Part shown: positions 1 to 7,016 of the stretch, piece by piece | Position numbering within the stretch: the stretch's first letter is position 1 | Layout: every line of letters starts with the position of its first letter | From: a virus | Virus record (IMG/VR): IMGVR_UViG_3300028392_001917 | Span: 1-50,858 of that record | Reading direction: 5' to 3' (one strand) | Length of the DNA: 50,858 nt | Position numbers and translations under genes: made by a program | Notes under the pieces: generated by a model | What the model saw: only the letters and a program-made list of their open reading frames with translations | Told to the model about the DNA's origin: nothing | Database searches by the model: none

Positions 1-451
1 CACCAACTGCAAAAGGAGAAAAGTATTTTAATGTGTGATTTATAGTGTTAAAAACAACAAACCCAACTTTTGCTCTTATGTCATTGTCATAGCATTTAAT
101 GTTCAATCCAACTAGGTCAAGGTTCTTAGATTCCATTTCGGCAACTGCATCACGGATCACAGTGTCGTTGAAGAAACGAACATCAGCATCAATGAATAAT
201 ATATATGGAGTAGTGACTAATCTAGCACCATTGTTTTTAGCAATACTAACAGGACCGCCGTCTATGATTTCTACATTCAATTTACCCTTCATCAATTGAA
301 TAACTTCTCGAGTATTATCTGTGGAACAGTCAGCAATAATGATTCTAGTACTACCTATCATTTGATTGCGTAAGTGTGTTAACAGATAAGGAATATAGTT
401 TTCTTCATTTTTACAAGGAATTACAATAGTAATTTTATCACTGAATATCAT
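1..451 (-). CDS. Family 2 glycosyltransferase, C-terminus cut by window edge
   Basis: The reading frame starts at an ATG at 451 and runs off the left edge, giving about 150 residues. The N-terminus reads ITIVIPCKNEENYIPYLL, then IIIADCSTDNT and LFIDADVRFF. These are the nucleotide-binding start, the DxSTDxT loop and the DxD metal-binding motif of GT-A fold family 2 glycosyltransferases. It would transfer a sugar from a nucleotide-sugar donor; acceptor unknown. A second, much larger glycosyltransferase lies at the other end of the window, so glycosylation may be a theme of this phage. The fold is well supported, the substrate is not. Confidence 0.82.
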   Translation of the reverse strand, partial: MIFSDKITIVIPCKNEENYIPYLLTHLRNQMIGSTRIIIADCSTDNTREVIQLMKGKLNVEIIDGGPVSIAKNNGARLVTTPYILFIDADVRFFNDTVIRDAVAEMESKNLDLVGLNIKCYDNDIRAKVGFVVFNTINHTLKYFSPFAVG

Positions 452-475
452 TGGTTTTCTCCTTGGCCCACACCA

Positions 476-1252
476 TTACACTCCATTCCACATAGCGTAT
501 AATCCAGTTCTTGATCCATGCTCATCGTATATTTTACTCAGTTCTGTTCGTACTGCTGGAGCAAGTTCTCCCGATCCTGGTACAACATCAAAGGCAAAAT
601 AATGTATACCGGGCGGTTTACTTGGCCCAATATATTGACCGCCCAGTCGTCCCATGATAATATCAATGTCTTTTTCGGCCCATTCTGGATTATCAAATCG
701 AGCCTCGTTTATCATAACATACCCTTTGATGTCAACACCGGGAATGGAGGCCAGACTCAGCCAGTTTTGGCGGCCACCGGGTGTTTGACTACGACCAGCA
801 AGCAAAGGTCTTTTAAGTATGCTCAACGCAACACCATACATGGATTTGGCCACGCCTTGTCCACGATAATCTTCATCTACAGTTATGGTATCAACTTGTA
901 GGGCACCCTTTAATGGAAAATTTGGAACATCTTCCAACACCAGTTTTCCGATCAAAAACCCTGGACCATCTTCACTTTGATTGCGTTCCCAATCTCGCAG
1001 TCTCCAGGCAAATTCTTCGTCATCTTCATCACGCATTTTGACTGGTTTTGGTGTGGTATTAGCACTATCCCATAGTTTGATAATAATACCATCTTCCATA
1101 TGATTGGCTTCTGTGCTGTACATAAACGCATTTGTGCCAGGAAGTTTTTTGATATTTTTGTCACCGGCACCTATTCGCAATGATTTTTTACCACCAGTAT
1201 ATTCATTGCCGGGCATTCGATCAATTTCGCTTAGGAATTCTTGTGCTCTCAT
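476..1252 (-). CDS. GNAT-like acetyltransferase with T4-internal-protein-like N-terminal tag
   Basis: 258 residues. Residues around 120-145 read VDTITVDEDYRGQGVAKSMY, the acetyl-CoA-binding motif A of GNAT N-acetyltransferases (R-G-Q-G-V-A). The first nine residues, MRAQEFLSE, resemble the capsid-targeting propeptide of T4 internal proteins, cleaved after (L/I)xE by the prohead protease. The same kind of start occurs at 4914, 41445 and 45879. The late-promoter-like box AATAAATA ends only four bases before the ATG, with no ribosome binding site between. Inference: an acetyltransferase packaged in the capsid and delivered into the host. The GNAT call is good; packaging is a prediction. Confidence 0.68.
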   Translation of the reverse strand: MRAQEFLSEIDRMPGNEYTGGKKSLRIGAGDKNIKKLPGTNAFMYSTEANHMEDGIIIKLWDSANTTPKPVKMRDEDDEEFAWRLRDWERNQSEDGPGFLIGKLVLEDVPNFPLKGALQVDTITVDEDYRGQGVAKSMYGVALSILKRPLLAGRSQTPGGRQNWLSLASIPGVDIKGYVMINEARFDNPEWAEKDIDIIMGRLGGQYIGPSKPPGIHYFAFDVVPGSGELAPAVRTELSKIYDEHGSRTGLYAMWNGV

Positions 1253-1259
1253 CTTGTAT

Positions 1260-2087
1260 TTATTCGGTTATTTTTGTATTCAAGTTGTTAAATCTTTCAT
1301 ACAATTCTTCTTTGGTCAGTGAACAAGCAGTCTTTTTTCTTGAATTTTGTATGTTGGGTATATACTCAAGATTTACTATGTTTCCTATTATTTCAGCGGG
1401 AATTTTATTCTTAAACCCTTCGTGACACGAAAATTTATGATCCAATGAGTAGGAAGTTTTATTTCTACTATGACCTCGTAAATTATAGTTAGGCAAGGTT
1501 TCAATTAGTTGTTGATTAGTATAGTGCCATACCTTTCGTCTATACAGATAAAATTCTTCCATTTGTTTTTCGGGTGTCCATCTACCAGCATCTTCATTTT
1601 TCTTTCTTACGCTGTCTATAATCTCTTTTGATTTCAACGGATGGTTAACCCCATAGTTGTTAGTGTAAGTTTGTTGTCTTTTAGTAAGACTCTCTTCGGT
1701 CTTCATATTATGGTCTACGCCATATTTTTTTATCATCCCATCTTTTCTACGCTGTATGCCTAATAGTCCACTAAAAGGATTAGGCAAGACTGACAACTGA
1801 TATTTTGAATTACAACTATATGAGCAGAACATACCCCGATACTCACCTTTGAATCTTAGCGGTTTATCACATTCGGGGTGTTTACATTTAGCAGGATAGT
1901 CCTGCAGGCCATTTAGTATCCAATAAATTCGTTCGGATAACTTTTCAGACTGACATTTGTTAGTAAAATGTAAGATATTATTTTTAACTTCTGCGGATAG
2001 GCTTTTGAATTTTCCTGTGGATATCTTTCCATCTGATCCATATATAGTATTTGTTAGATAATTTTTAAGTTCTAGTAAGTTCATCAT
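1260..2087 (-). CDS. Free-standing HNH-type homing endonuclease-like protein
   Basis: 275 residues. A zinc-ribbon-like Cys cluster (CKHPECDKP followed by FCSYSC) sits near residues 70-95. Two copies of a K-Y-G-V-x-H/N-x-(M/P)K(T/S) segment follow, and near the C-terminus SLDHKFSCHEGF and NLEYIPNIQNSRKK fit the His-Asn-Lys pattern of an HNH nuclease. This layout is typical of mobile phage endonucleases. The start is one of two adjacent ATGs (2087 or 2084). A CATAAATA late box lies at 2093-2100, and the stop codon lies inside the next gene's late box. It probably spreads by cutting related phages lacking the gene. Confidence 0.7.
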   Translation of the reverse strand: MMNLLELKNYLTNTIYGSDGKISTGKFKSLSAEVKNNILHFTNKCQSEKLSERIYWILNGLQDYPAKCKHPECDKPLRFKGEYRGMFCSYSCNSKYQLSVLPNPFSGLLGIQRRKDGMIKKYGVDHNMKTEESLTKRQQTYTNNYGVNHPLKSKEIIDSVRKKNEDAGRWTPEKQMEEFYLYRRKVWHYTNQQLIETLPNYNLRGHSRNKTSYSLDHKFSCHEGFKNKIPAEIIGNIVNLEYIPNIQNSRKKTACSLTKEELYERFNNLNTKITE

Positions 2088-2132
2088 ATTATATTTATGC
2101 CTACGATGTAATATGTGAACATATATCGTGTT

Positions 2133-2882
2133 TTAGTCGTTTTCTTTAGTCCAGGTGATTATTTCCCAGCGACCATCGTGATGTTCAACTAAGGCTGTGC
2201 AGGATTCTACCCAGTCGCCATCGTTCATGTAGATGATACCGTCTATTTCTTTTATTTCAGCCAAGTGAATGTGACCTACAATCACACCATCAAAGCCACG
2301 TTTCTTACAGTATGCGGCTAGATTACGTTCAAAGTGGAATATAAAGTCCACTGCTTTCTTTACTCTTGTTTTGAGATATTGACTAAGACTAAAGTACCCA
2401 AAACCAAAGCGATGGCGTACCCAATTGAATTTGCTATTAAGCGATAAAATGACATCATATGCTTTGTCTCCTAAAAAACTTATCCACGGTGCCAGTCTTG
2501 TTATACCATCAAACAAGTCTCCATGTACTACAAGATAATGTTTACCGTCTGCACCTATATGTTCAGTCTGATTACATATCTCAACCAGTCCAAAACTGAA
2601 CCCATATGGAATCATGGGTCTTAAAAATTCGTCATGATTACCAGCCACATATACCACACGAGTGCCCCGTTTAGCATGACCGAGAACACGACGGACCACA
2701 TTAGTGTGGCTCTGTTTCCATCGCCATTTGTTTTGTTGGATTCTCCAGGCATCAATTATATCTCCTACAAGGTATAGTGTGTCACAAGAGTTATGTTTAA
2801 GAAAATTGTTAAGCTGCTCTGCTTTACAATCTCTTGTACCGAGATGAACGTCGCTAACGAAGATGGATCGGTATGTCTTCAT
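2133..2882 (-). CDS. UDP-2,3-diacylglucosamine diphosphatase-like metallophosphoesterase
   Basis: 249 residues with the full calcineurin-like motif series in order: SDVHLGTRD, VGDIIDAW, AGNHDE, VVHGDLFD and VGHIHLAE. The closest known architecture is the LpxH/LpxH2 family, which hydrolyses UDP-2,3-diacylglucosamine to lipid X in lipid A synthesis on the inner membrane. All metal ligands appear present. A box AGTAAATA ends five bases before the ATG, so a late, nearly leaderless transcript is possible. In a phage it may alter lipopolysaccharide or act on another phosphodiester. The fold is certain; LpxH substrate specificity is an inference. Confidence 0.8.
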   Translation of the reverse strand: MKTYRSIFVSDVHLGTRDCKAEQLNNFLKHNSCDTLYLVGDIIDAWRIQQNKWRWKQSHTNVVRRVLGHAKRGTRVVYVAGNHDEFLRPMIPYGFSFGLVEICNQTEHIGADGKHYLVVHGDLFDGITRLAPWISFLGDKAYDVILSLNSKFNWVRHRFGFGYFSLSQYLKTRVKKAVDFIFHFERNLAAYCKKRGFDGVIVGHIHLAEIKEIDGIIYMNDGDWVESCTALVEHHDGRWEIITWTKEND

Positions 2883-2926
2883 ACCAATATTTACTAGTGT
2901 AATTAATTTTTAATATTACAATAGTA

Positions 2927-3241
2927 TTACAAATTTAGTTTTTTCTTATCAAGATTCAATACTTTAGATTCGTCACCTACACCTAATACACAACCAACAC
3001 CTGGAGTAAATTGTATGAGTGTCCAAGTACCTGATTCTTTATTAATCAATAACATAAACTTAGTCTTTTCTTCGGAGCCACCCCATACAGGTACTTCTTT
3101 ATAGTCGCCGTTCATTAACTCGTTGACTATTTTTTTAGTATCGTCGCAGACCAAAGTTTTTTCTATTTTAAATGATGTAGACTGTGCTGTTGCCACTGTT
3201 GTTAATAATGTGGCAACCAGTATGGTTATCAATTTTTTCAT
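2927..3241 (-). CDS. Small secreted protein of unknown function
   Basis: 104 residues with a Sec signal peptide: MKKLITILVATLLTTVATAQ, cleavage probably after TAQ. The mature part has two well-separated Cys residues that could form a disulfide. No family recognised. The ATG shares one base with the stop of the upstream gene (TAATG), so it is translationally coupled to the 557-aa protein gene. Confidence 0.65.
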   Translation of the reverse strand: MKKLITILVATLLTTVATAQSTSFKIEKTLVCDDTKKIVNELMNGDYKEVPVWGGSEEKTKFMLLINKESGTWTLIQFTPGVGCVLGVGDESKVLNLDKKKLNL

Positions 3242-4914
3242 TATACGCCTTCTGGTGGAATTTCTTGACCCATTGGTATTTTAGCACCAATTTGTTTTGT
3301 TTGATTTTGTATGCCAGCAGGAACCGGTGCTTTAGTTTTAGTAGGTGCTACTGGTTGGGTAGGTGATACTTCTGGTTGAGCAGGTGTGGGAGGTTGTTGT
3401 TCTACTTTTTCAATATAATTTGCAATGTCAGAAATATCTTTTAGTAAGCCGCCCATTGCGGTCATATTTCTAACTGTGCCGTCTTTAAATTGAGATTTTA
3501 ATTCTACTAACTTATTACCAGCATCTTTTCTACCTGCTGGAACAAATCTTTTACCAATAGTTCCTACAGGATATCCATAAATTGAAATAATATGTGCCTT
3601 ACCATCCATATTTTCAACAACAACTAATTGTAATTGTCTCATTGCTTTTTCAAATTCTGGACCAAAACTTAATTCTCTAAATGCTTTCTTGTCATCAGGA
3701 TCAAGAATAACCATTTCAACACCCTCTTCTTTTCTTGTAAGGTGTTGTAATAATCCCTGATATATATCTTCAACCAACCCCGGTTGATCAGATCTTGCTT
3801 TTGCTTTTAGAGTTTTGGCTGCATCTTGGTAAGCAGCAAACATTCCGCTATTAAAATTGTGTTGTTTTTCCTCGTCTGATCCACGAGCTCCTTTTGCAAT
3901 TTCATAAAAGTATTTTTTAATTGTCGGAGATAGTGCAACATTAAATGAACCAAAGAACTCAGTAACATGTTCAAAATTAGCACCAACCACTTGTCCAAAC
4001 TGTGCCACATCGCCTGCCTTAATACTTAATAGGCGTTTAGCAAGAGGTTGCCCATCAACTAAAATTTTTAAATCAACTTTAGTTGTACTTTGATTTGCTT
4101 TTTCTCCACCGTCACTGATAACATCTACCCTGTTGTTTCTTGGATCATCCTGGGCTACTTTTATTGCATCCGCAACACGTTTAGAAGTATTAGCATATTC
4201 TACAGCAATTCTTGCTCTTCTTTCTATTAAGTCTATAGATTCCTGGGGCACTTTATAATCTTGTAGAGTTTTACGACCTTCGCCTAACCAAGCATAAAAG
4301 ATTTTTTTATCTAAAAAAGGAATAGACACTTTAAATTCAAGTGTATCTTTGCCTGCCGCAACACTAATAACTCCACCATTTTGAGCTAGTTGTTTGCCCA
4401 TATCTGCTAAGTTTTTTTCAGTAATGTTACCACCATTACTAACAAATTTAGCCGCTACAGCACATCCTATTAAGGCTTCTGATACATTGCCCATATTGGG
4501 TTTTATTTCGCCTTTAATTTTTTCATCTTTATAGATGTTGTTTAATCTTACATTATCAACTACTTCTCCCGTTGGTTCGTTGGTGTCGTCATCTACAACA
4601 TTAACTGAAAATAAAACATTGGACCAATTATCAGTTTTTAATGCACGTTTAATACTTGCTTTTAATGTGTTTGGGTCAGCAATTGTTCCTAAAAAGTTTG
4701 TTCCCGGGTTAGGAGCAATTCCTTTCTGTTTATTTGCAGGTCTAAACCCAGTATTAAAAGCATATACTTGTCCGGGTGACATACCGTCTCCTATATTGTC
4801 AAGGAACGGATTTAAATATTTTTCTATGGTTCTCGGAGCCGTCCAGTCTTTGCCTTGCATAAGACCTTCAAGTACGGATGACTTTGATTCGGTGATAAAC
4901 TCTCTTGCTCTCAT
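3241..4914 (-). CDS. Probable PD-(D/E)XK nuclease with capsid-targeting-like N-terminus
   Basis: 557 residues. The start MRAREFITES matches the T4 internal-protein pattern ending in (L/I)xE. A helix with Glu about residue 146 (VSEALIGCAVAAKF), then TTKVDLKI (Asp about 281) and LLSIKAGD (Lys about 299), fit the E...D...(x)xK layout of restriction-endonuclease-fold nucleases such as HpaII-like enzymes. The last 70 residues are Pro/Gln/Thr-rich. A perfect late box, TATAAATA, ends seven bases before the ATG. Inference: a DNA nuclease packaged with the genome and released on infection. No family name is certain, and a structural role is the main alternative. Confidence 0.55.
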   Translation of the reverse strand: MRAREFITESKSSVLEGLMQGKDWTAPRTIEKYLNPFLDNIGDGMSPGQVYAFNTGFRPANKQKGIAPNPGTNFLGTIADPNTLKASIKRALKTDNWSNVLFSVNVVDDDTNEPTGEVVDNVRLNNIYKDEKIKGEIKPNMGNVSEALIGCAVAAKFVSNGGNITEKNLADMGKQLAQNGGVISVAAGKDTLEFKVSIPFLDKKIFYAWLGEGRKTLQDYKVPQESIDLIERRARIAVEYANTSKRVADAIKVAQDDPRNNRVDVISDGGEKANQSTTKVDLKILVDGQPLAKRLLSIKAGDVAQFGQVVGANFEHVTEFFGSFNVALSPTIKKYFYEIAKGARGSDEEKQHNFNSGMFAAYQDAAKTLKAKARSDQPGLVEDIYQGLLQHLTRKEEGVEMVILDPDDKKAFRELSFGPEFEKAMRQLQLVVVENMDGKAHIISIYGYPVGTIGKRFVPAGRKDAGNKLVELKSQFKDGTVRNMTAMGGLLKDISDIANYIEKVEQQPPTPAQPEVSPTQPVAPTKTKAPVPAGIQNQTKQIGAKIPMGQEIPPEGV

Positions 4915-4921
4915 AATAGTA

Positions 4922-4929
4922 TATTTATA
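4922..4929 (-). promoter_or_regulatory. T4-type late promoter box TATAAATA
   Basis: Exact match to the T4 late promoter consensus read by the gp55-type sigma factor. It ends seven bases before the ATG at 4914 and contains the TAA stop codon of the upstream bilin reductase gene. In T4, transcription starts about six bases after the box, which would leave almost no 5' leader. Confidence 0.75.
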
Positions 4930-5596
4930 CTACTTCTGGAAACAATACTTCACGTACAAATCTCTTGATAACAGGTTCTGCCACACCCATGCTAACCATA
5001 CTGCGTATAACATGTGGATTCTGCTTTTGATAGTGACAATAACGATTCTGCGCCATATGATAATCCGCTGCATCTTGCTGCGTATTTCCTACGTTTTTTA
5101 CATAATAATCTAAACTATCCAGGGCTAATTGACATAAATCGTCGAGTTCTTTGCCTTCTTGTACATTACCCGCAGCAACCATGTTATCGCTAAAGATGTT
5201 ACGTGCCCATTCCGGAAGTTCTCTAGACTTTTGCCATCCGTATTTTTTAGTCTCAATACCAAACCAACGCATCATGTCATGGTTAGAATCACCTGCTGAA
5301 CTGAAATCACAGAAAGCACCTGTGATCTTATTAGGTCCACATACAGCATCAAATCCCCAAATTGGACTTGGATCGTTGAAATGTGGGAATATGGTACAAT
5401 GTAATATATAGATTTTGTGAGTTTCTCTATTATCTACAATTTCTATATGTGCTCTACGATAACGTGGACTTGACCAAAGTTGATTATGCCAGTTATAGTC
5501 TGTGCCCACGGTGCTATCTATAGGTTCACCTGTAGTATTGAATCGATCTTCAATCTGTTTGGCTAATTGCTCAATTTTGTTCCAAACTACTGTCAT
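4925..5596 (-). CDS. pcyX: Ferredoxin-dependent bilin reductase (PcyX/PebS-like)
   Basis: 223 residues. The segment HCTIFPHFND, PIWGFDAVCGPNKITGAF and CDFSS is the signature of ferredoxin-dependent bilin reductases (PcyA/PebA/PebB/PebS/PcyX), with the conserved catalytic-region Asp at GFD (about residue 83). These reduce biliverdin IXalpha to phycobilins. PcyX is the variant described from oceanic phages outside cyanobacteria, paired with a heme oxygenase as here. The ATG lies inside the end of the heme oxygenase gene (26-base overlap), so the two are co-translated and act in sequence: heme to biliverdin to bilin. The subfamily label rests on context, not alignment. Confidence 0.85.
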   Translation of the reverse strand: MTVVWNKIEQLAKQIEDRFNTTGEPIDSTVGTDYNWHNQLWSSPRYRRAHIEIVDNRETHKIYILHCTIFPHFNDPSPIWGFDAVCGPNKITGAFCDFSSAGDSNHDMMRWFGIETKKYGWQKSRELPEWARNIFSDNMVAAGNVQEGKELDDLCQLALDSLDYYVKNVGNTQQDAADYHMAQNRYCHYQKQNPHVIRSMVSMGVAEPVIKRFVREVLFPEVV

Positions 5597-6116
5597 ATGA
5601 TTCCATTATTTTAATTGCCCATTCAAAGGCTATATTGGCTTCAACAGCCATATCGTCTGACAACATGGTACGTACAGTTTTAATTAACTCGGCACGATCT
5701 TCAAACTCTAAATGTGTATGTGGTGCTTCAACAATCTTCTTGATCATTTGTCCACCATGCAAGTCGCCCATGTGCCATGTATAAAGATGTGCCATAACAC
5801 GAGTAGGATCACCTAATGTTCGTATATAACTAACATACTCTTTGGTCACTTCTTTATAGGTATTGAAACTGCCTACAGGTTTATCCATGGCTTCGTAATC
5901 ATCCATGATTAATCCTGCACGTTCAAAGCCCGGCGGCAATGCATTTAACAATCCTGCTTTACGAGCAGCATGTTCAATTTCTTTATACCAAAGTTGTTTT
6001 TGATATGTAAAGTCTACCCATACATCATAGGGTAGAGTTTTGGCAAATACCGCTTTCATAAAAAGGGTATCTTCCGCTTTTTGATGTTTATCAGCGGTTA
6101 AATCTTTTAGGCTCAT
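5571..6116 (-). CDS. Heme oxygenase
   Basis: 181 residues. The proximal heme-ligand region is visible as TADKHQKAED (His11), and the distal helix motif as HMGDLHGGQMI (about residues 116-125; usual form GDLSGGQ). The enzyme opens heme to biliverdin IXalpha, CO and Fe2+ using ferredoxin-type electrons in the cytoplasm. Product and neighbour agree: the bilin reductase gene overlaps its 3' end. It follows clpS after nine bases. Released iron could also feed the diiron ribonucleotide reductase and rubrerythrin encoded in this window (inference). Confidence 0.92.
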   Translation of the reverse strand: MSLKDLTADKHQKAEDTLFMKAVFAKTLPYDVWVDFTYQKQLWYKEIEHAARKAGLLNALPPGFERAGLIMDDYEAMDKPVGSFNTYKEVTKEYVSYIRTLGDPTRVMAHLYTWHMGDLHGGQMIKKIVEAPHTHLEFEDRAELIKTVRTMLSDDMAVEANIAFEWAIKIMESYDSSLEQN

Positions 6117-6125
6117 AGTAGTTCC

Positions 6126-6431
6126 TTATTCGGGTTCTACTTTAATTATCAAAGGATACCCCTGTGCTCTGGCTAAATTGGTTCCGTCAACAGCTTTTTG
6201 TTCTGCTACTTCAAAACTATAAATTCCTGCCACAGCACTACCTTTATTATGTATTGCCAGAGTTAATGCAATAGCAGACTTTTCATTATGCTTGAATATT
6301 GACACAAGCATGGCAATTACAAATTCCACAGAAGTTTGATCATCATTACACACAATGACTTTATACTTGCTGGGTTCTTTAAGTTTGGCAGTAGTCTTAG
6401 ACTTTTTGTCTACAATGATATCAGTGGTCAT
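6126..6431 (-). CDS. clpS: ClpS adaptor of the ClpA/ClpAP protease
   Basis: 101 residues. A short charged leader is followed by the ClpS core: YKVIVCNDDQTSVEFVI, with the N-D-D-x-T motif that recognises N-terminal destabilising residues, then IHNKGSAVAGIYS and AEQKA. ClpS hands N-degron substrates to ClpA. No ClpA is seen in this window, so the phage protein probably redirects the host protease. It lies between hsp20 and the heme oxygenase gene in one transcription unit. Confidence 0.9.
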   Translation of the reverse strand: MTTDIIVDKKSKTTAKLKEPSKYKVIVCNDDQTSVEFVIAMLVSIFKHNEKSAIALTLAIHNKGSAVAGIYSFEVAEQKAVDGTNLARAQGYPLIIKVEPE

Positions 6432-6468
6432 AATCTTATTTTATAGAGGGGGCCGAAGCCCCCAAACT

Positions 6469-6903
6469 TTATTCGCCCTTGAGTTTAAGGACACGTGGTT
6501 TCAAAGCATCAGGAACGATACGCTTTAATTTAATGGTAAGCACACCATTCTTGATAGTTCCATCTCCAACTTCCATATGTTCAGCTAATGTCCAGCTACG
6601 TGTAAAGTCTCGGAATGCAAGTCCACGATGTAAAAATTCAGCAGTTACATCATTGCTTTTATCTCGAATGCCTTTGACAATGAGTTGATTTTGATCAATC
6701 TCAACTGTAACTTCGTCCTTAGCAAACCCTGTAACAGCAATTTCAATCTCGTAAGAGGTGTCGTCGTGTTTAATAATGTTGTAAGGGGGATAGTTGTCTT
6801 TAAGTTGATTTGCAAAACGATGTTCAAAATCTTCAAACATTGTATCAAATCCCAGAAGTGCTCTGTTGAGAGCGTTGGTGTCGAAACGTACTAATTGTGT
6901 CAT
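6469..6903 (-). CDS. Small heat shock protein, Hsp20/IbpA family
   Basis: 144 residues with the alpha-crystallin domain of IbpA-type chaperones: YEIEIAVTGFAKDEVTVE, LIVKGIRD, FLHRGLAFRDFTRSWTLAE and NGVLTIKLKR. It binds unfolding proteins and holds them for DnaK. It has its own sigma70-like promoter (6987-7016), a GGGCATAGTGCCC inverted repeat shared with dnaK exactly 31 bases before the ATG, and an AAAGGAG ribosome binding site. T4-like phages often carry such a protein. ClpS follows directly. Confidence 0.93.
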   Translation of the reverse strand: MTQLVRFDTNALNRALLGFDTMFEDFEHRFANQLKDNYPPYNIIKHDDTSYEIEIAVTGFAKDEVTVEIDQNQLIVKGIRDKSNDVTAEFLHRGLAFRDFTRSWTLAEHMEVGDGTIKNGVLTIKLKRIVPDALKPRVLKLKGE

Positions 6904-6934
6904 AATTTTTCTCCTTTAAAAGTAAGACAATTTT

Positions 6935-6947
6935 GGGCACTATGCCC
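6935..6947 (-). promoter_or_regulatory. Inverted repeat GGGCATAGTGCCC in the hsp20 leader
   Basis: A perfect 5-bp stem with a 3-base loop (GGGCA TAG TGCCC), separated by 31 bases from the hsp20 ATG. The identical 13-mer occurs 31 bases before the dnaK ATG (8921-8933), and both leaders share AAGTAAGA and CTCCTTT (as + strand) between repeat and start. It may be a repressor operator or an RNA element controlling both chaperones. Confidence 0.6.
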
Positions 6948-6951
6948 TAAA

Positions 6952-6976
6952 GTGGGACCCTTAATAGGTGTCCCAC
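6952..6976 (-). other. Hairpin between dnaK stop and hsp20 leader
   Basis: GTGGGAC and GTCCCAC form a 7-bp stem around an 11-base loop, in the transcript between dnaK and hsp20. It lacks a U-tract, so it is not a standard terminator. It may stabilise the dnaK 3' end or form part of the hsp20 leader structure. Confidence 0.4.
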
Positions 6977-6986
6977 AATATTATTT

Positions 6987-7016
6987 ATTATACAGTCTCT
7001 TGAACGTCGGCTGCAA
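6987..7016 (-). promoter_or_regulatory. Sigma70-like promoter for hsp20
   Basis: TTGCAG, an 18-base spacer and TATAAT on the minus strand, overlapping the last codons of dnaK. The -10 box is perfect; the -35 box matches four of six positions. It lies upstream of the hsp20 leader repeat. Confidence 0.5.

Noticed and set aside
6952-6976. Hairpin after dnaK as an intrinsic terminator.
   Set aside because: No U-tract follows on the minus strand, and the loop is large. Listed only as a hairpin.
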